Of a DNA stretch of 7,405 nucleotides, positions 5,491 through 7,405 are shown in pieces. The translations under genes were made by a program, and so were the position numbers. This DNA comes from Bacteriovorax sp. (GTDB taxonomy: Bacteria; Bdellovibrionota; Bacteriovoracia; Bacteriovoracales; Bacteriovoracaceae), in NCBI GenBank assembly GCA_030654205.1, contig JAURXW010000266.1, positions 1-7,405 on the forward strand. The letters are read 5' to 3'. Under the pieces are notes generated by a model that was given only the letters and a program-made list of their open reading frames with translations, made no database searches and was not told where the DNA came from. Within the stretch, counting starts at the first letter, position 1, and every line of letters starts with the position of its first letter.

Positions 5491-6168
5491 TTATTTTAAA
5501 ATTTCTTCTTCAATTTTCTCTTTAAAAAGATTTGGATTAATATTTTCTAGTTTTTTACCATTAATAAAAATAGTTGGCGTTCCGTTAACTCCTAATCTTT
5601 TTCCATCTTCTAAATCCATTGCTATTGTTTCCATTCTTCCTAGATCATCCATATCTGCTTTAAATTTCGGAATATTTAAATCCAAATCCTTGGCATATTT
5701 AATAAAGCTTTCGGTGGCCGGACCTTGCGAATGTGACCACGTTCGTTGATTTAGAAATAATAGCTCCTGAAATTCCCAAAATTTTCCTTGTATACCTGCT
5801 GCATCTGATGCCTTTGCTGCAAGTGTAGAATTTCCGTGATAGAGTGCATACCGCACAGTTAATTGAATTTTGTCTTCATAGCGAGAAACAATTTCTTTTA
5901 TATAAGGAAAGAAGGCCGCACAAGCTTCACATTCAGGATCATAAAATTCAACAATTTTTACTTTTGCGCTACCTGGGCCTTTTTTGTGGCTATAATTTCT
6001 TACTAAATTTTCGTGAGATGGAGAAGGTAATTTGTCCACAGCTGGTTTGGATTGAGTAAAAAAGTAAACTCCAATGGCCACAACTACAATTGCAATGAAT
6101 GAACCTAGAATAGTTTTTAATTCTTTATTAACTTTTGTTTGAACTAATTTTTTTTCATTTTTCTTCAT
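5491..6168 (-). CDS. Membrane-anchored DsbA/BdbD-like thiol-disulfide oxidoreductase
   Basis: A 225-residue protein. A Lys-rich start (1-18) and one transmembrane helix (about 20-37) anchor it in the inner membrane with the catalytic domain outside, as in BdbD and other DsbA-family proteins lacking a cleaved signal. The thioredoxin fold follows: KVKIVEFYDPECEACAAF with active-site Cys80-Glu-Ala-Cys83, a helical insertion (about 110-175), and the cis-proline loop GVNGTPTIFING (Pro198). It should donate disulfides to exported proteins. The start has AGGA 6 nt upstream of the ATG and overlaps the dsbB-like gene by 14 nt, so the pair is translationally coupled. DsbB would reoxidise it. The acidic CEAC dipeptide differs from the CPHC of E. 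coli DsbA; a reductase or isomerase role cannot be excluded, but the DsbB partner argues for oxidation. Confidence 0.92.
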   Translation of the reverse strand: MKKNEKKLVQTKVNKELKTILGSFIAIVVVAIGVYFFTQSKPAVDKLPSPSHENLVRNYSHKKGPGSAKVKIVEFYDPECEACAAFFPYIKEIVSRYEDKIQLTVRYALYHGNSTLAAKASDAAGIQGKFWEFQELLFLNQRTWSHSQGPATESFIKYAKDLDLNIPKFKADMDDLGRMETIAMDLEDGKRLGVNGTPTIFINGKKLENINPNLFKEKIEEEILK

Positions 6169-6577
6169 ATGAATTCCTATAATTTAAGATTGAATAAGCA
6201 GTTAGTATTGATAGTAGTAAAAATGCAGTAAAGGCAAGAAGTGGAATGGTGATAAAGCCCGCCCATTCAATTTGCTTAGAGGTGCAACTTAATCCTGCGG
6301 TGCAAGCCGTAAAGCTTTCAATAACACCATAGTATAATAAATTATGATAAGTAGATAATAAGAGTCCTCCTATCACCAGAGGTGATGTGTAAAAGACGCA
6401 ATTTGTATCTTTTTTTACAAAACCTATAGCAAATAAAATAACAAGCGGAAACATACATATTCTTTGCCACCAACAAAGTGAGCATGGTGGAAGATTTAGG
6501 ATGTTGCTAAAGTAGAGGCTACCAGTCATTGCGATGGTTGCTAGTAACCAAGACAAATAAATGAACGTTGGTTTCAT
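6155..6577 (-). CDS. DsbB/BdbC-like quinone-dependent thiol oxidase
   Basis: A 140-residue four-helix inner-membrane protein. The first periplasmic Cys pair is in LPPCSLCWWQR (Cys32, Cys35), the DsbB hallmark that faces quinone, with the conserved Arg39 next to it. The second pair, Cys92 and Cys98 (TACTAGLSCTSKQIEW), passes electrons from DsbA. The helix after it (GFITIPLLAF) matches BdbC-type short DsbB proteins, and the length is typical of that subgroup. AAGGA lies a few bases before the start. It sits 36 bp after the Cys-rich gene and overlaps the dsbA-like gene by 14 nt, forming a complete oxidation pair. Electrons would flow to the quinone pool; a c-type cytochrome gene lies just upstream but looks separately terminated. 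Confidence 0.93.
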   Translation of the reverse strand: MKPTFIYLSWLLATIAMTGSLYFSNILNLPPCSLCWWQRICMFPLVILFAIGFVKKDTNCVFYTSPLVIGGLLLSTYHNLLYYGVIESFTACTAGLSCTSKQIEWAGFITIPLLAFTAFLLLSILTAYSILNYRNSYEEK

Positions 6578-6613
6578 TTTTGTTCCTTGAATAAATTTAA
6601 TTAATTTTTTGCT

Positions 6614-6901
6614 TTAGATAAATGCTTTTATCGGTGGACGAAAGATAGATGAGGACCAGGTCGTTTCACAGAGGTTTTGTTCGCAGTAGTTTTTTGCTGG
6701 GGAGATTTCATTAAAACTGAGTTTGATTCCTGAGTCGAGACTCGAGAACGTAATGTTGTTACACAAGTTGCAAAATGAACAAGTTTCTATTTTTTGTGAA
6801 GTCGTATCAGATTTGCATTCATTTATTGAACAATTTTCGCTCAATCCAACAGATATGAATATAGTTGCAATTAAGAATAGAGTATTGAGAATTTTTAACA
6901 T
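6614..6901 (-). CDS. Small Cys-rich secreted protein, first gene of the dsb operon
   Basis: A 95-residue protein of no family I recognise. A signal peptide (MLKILNTLFLIATIFISVGL) is followed by a mature part with seven Cys: Cys24-x4-Cys29, Cys41-x2-Cys44-x2-Cys47 and Cys73-x4-Cys78. This dense spacing suggests disulfides or a metal or cluster site. The tail TTWSSSIFRPPIKAFI recalls the xPPI tail of the His-rich protein encoded at 3272-3700. It lies 36 bp upstream of the dsbB-like gene with no terminator between, so it likely shares their transcript and could be a dedicated substrate or partner of the Dsb pair. The odd number of Cys leaves one free thiol or an intermolecular link. No Shine-Dalgarno is visible; a -10 lies 7 bases before the ATG, so the mRNA may be leaderless. 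Seven in-frame Cys and a signal peptide make it a credible gene. Confidence 0.75.
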   Translation of the reverse strand: MLKILNTLFLIATIFISVGLSENCSINECKSDTTSQKIETCSFCNLCNNITFSSLDSGIKLSFNEISPAKNYCEQNLCETTWSSSIFRPPIKAFI

Positions 6902-6908
6902 TAGCTAA

Positions 6909-6914
6909 ATTGTA
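6909..6914 (-). promoter_or_regulatory. Possible -10 element of the Cys-rich/dsb operon
   Basis: Minus-strand TACAAT, one mismatch to consensus, ends 7 bases before the ATG of the Cys-rich gene. No convincing -35 is found at the right distance. If used, transcription would begin at the start codon. Confidence 0.35.
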
Positions 6915-6975
6915 GCGAGTTTATTACTGAAGTGCGAGCAAAAACTGCAGAGCAATAGACATGCTAAAATTAAAT

Positions 6976-6994
6976 GGGCAAAGACTTCATGCCC
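6976..6994 (-). terminator. Terminator of the cytochrome c gene
   Basis: GGGCA (6976-6980) pairs with TGCCC (6990-6994) across a 9-base loop. On the minus strand the hairpin is followed by ATTTAATTTTA. It lies 16 nt past the cytochrome stop codon, separating that gene from the dsb operon. Confidence 0.55.
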
Positions 6995-7010
6995 TTCATA
7001 TCTTTTATAA

Positions 7011-7405
7011 TTATTCAACAAAGCGATAAACCTGATGACAGGCAATACAGTTACTCATCGCTGTACTTAATTGTTTAACTGTGTGTTCGGGGCTCTTTAA
7101 TTTTATAGCATCGGCCGCGATTTCATCAAATTTTTTTCGTGTATCAAATCCTAAAACTTTCATTTCGAGCGGTAGTTTGCGAAATAGAGAGCCCGGAGTG
7201 GAGGCCTCTGCGCCCATGCCAGAAATTTTTGCAACTTTGCTGACTTCTTCAAAATTATTCAGTGAAACGGATTCAAGTATAGACTGTGAACTTTGCAGCC
7301 AAGTACGCATCTCAAGGAGAAGGGCATTGCGTTCATCTTTGGTAAGTTTGACCGCCATTCTTCCATCGTCAGAAAGTTTTACGTCACCTACTGTAAATTT
7401 ATAAG
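7011..7405 (-). CDS. Class II (c'/c-556-like) cytochrome c, 5' end beyond the window
   Basis: The reading frame stays open to the window edge (about 131 codons). Residues before the ATG at 7358 look coding (YKFTVGDVKLSDDGR), so that ATG is internal and the true start and export signal lie outside. The visible protein is mainly amphipathic helices, with LLLEMRTWLQSSQSIL, KISGMGAE and KLPLEMKVLGFDTRKKFDEI, and ends with the haem motif CIACHQVYR 12 residues from the C-terminus. A C-terminal CxxCH followed by xxYR is characteristic of four-helix class II cytochromes c. It should be a periplasmic electron carrier or gas-binding haem protein; the precise role is not visible. Its own terminator follows, so it probably is not on the dsb transcript. 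Confidence 0.85.
   Translation of the reverse strand, partial: YKFTVGDVKLSDDGRMAVKLTKDERNALLLEMRTWLQSSQSILESVSLNNFEEVSKVAKISGMGAEASTPGSLFRKLPLEMKVLGFDTRKKFDEIAADAIKLKSPEHTVKQLSTAMSNCIACHQVYRFVE

Noticed and set aside
5420..6059. Plus-strand open frames opposite the dsbA-like gene (5420-5749 and 5844-6059)
   Set aside because: They are antisense to a gene with intact CxxC and cis-Pro motifs, and the first would translate through the terminator hairpin.
6723..6908. Plus-strand open frame opposite the Cys-rich gene
   Set aside because: The minus-strand frame has a signal peptide, seven Cys and operon context; the plus frame has none of these.
7081..7404. Plus-strand open frame opposite the cytochrome c gene
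   Set aside because: It is antisense to a frame ending in a haem motif; its composition is typical of a shadow frame.

Overview
The window is a strongly AT-rich bacterial segment. It most resembles the Bdellovibrionota, in particular the Bacteriovorax/Halobacteriovorax side. The best marker is a ferroportin that follows the known Bdellovibrio bacteriovorus ferroportin (BbFPN) almost motif by motif. Other hints are the many secreted Lys/Asn/Ile-rich proteins and the sparse Shine-Dalgarno signals. The taxonomic placement is inference. I see no tRNA, rRNA, CRISPR array or intact mobile element.

Region 1 (1-2046) is accessory and partly decayed. One intact plus-strand gene (327-1574) encodes a secreted protein with a Cys-His-Asp arrangement like protein-glutamine glutaminases. 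Two minus-strand gene remnants flank it. One (1-268) is a lipoprotein-like reading frame broken by an in-frame TGA. The other (about 1683-1981) is a clear piece of a ClC-type chloride channel, with a frameshift and both ends missing.

Region 2 (2023-5282) is the centrepiece, a probable metal-homeostasis divergon. To the left runs a tight four-gene operon: a CsoR-family metal-sensing repressor, a His-rich secreted protein (TAATG overlap with csoR), a HupE/UreJ-type membrane protein, and a small secreted DUF6488-like protein, closed by a terminator at 2023-2046. To the right runs a ferroportin-type metal exporter. Only 29 bp separate the two start codons. This gap holds a G-tract inverted repeat typical of CsoR/RcnR operators, and the -10 elements of the two predicted promoters occupy nearly the same bases. 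The inferred model is that the regulator senses metal, releases both promoters, and switches on export through ferroportin together with envelope binding or transport by the His-rich, HupE and DUF6488 proteins.

Region 3 (5283-7405) carries an envelope thiol-oxidation operon on the minus strand: a small Cys-rich secreted protein, a DsbB/BdbC quinone-linked thiol oxidase, and a membrane-anchored DsbA/BdbD-like oxidoreductase (14-nt overlap with dsbB). A perfect 13-bp hairpin ends it, facing the convergent ferroportin gene. Between ferroportin and that hairpin lies a short tandem array with a 10-bp period. Upstream of the operon is a class II (c'/c-556-like) cytochrome c gene whose 5' end runs off the window.
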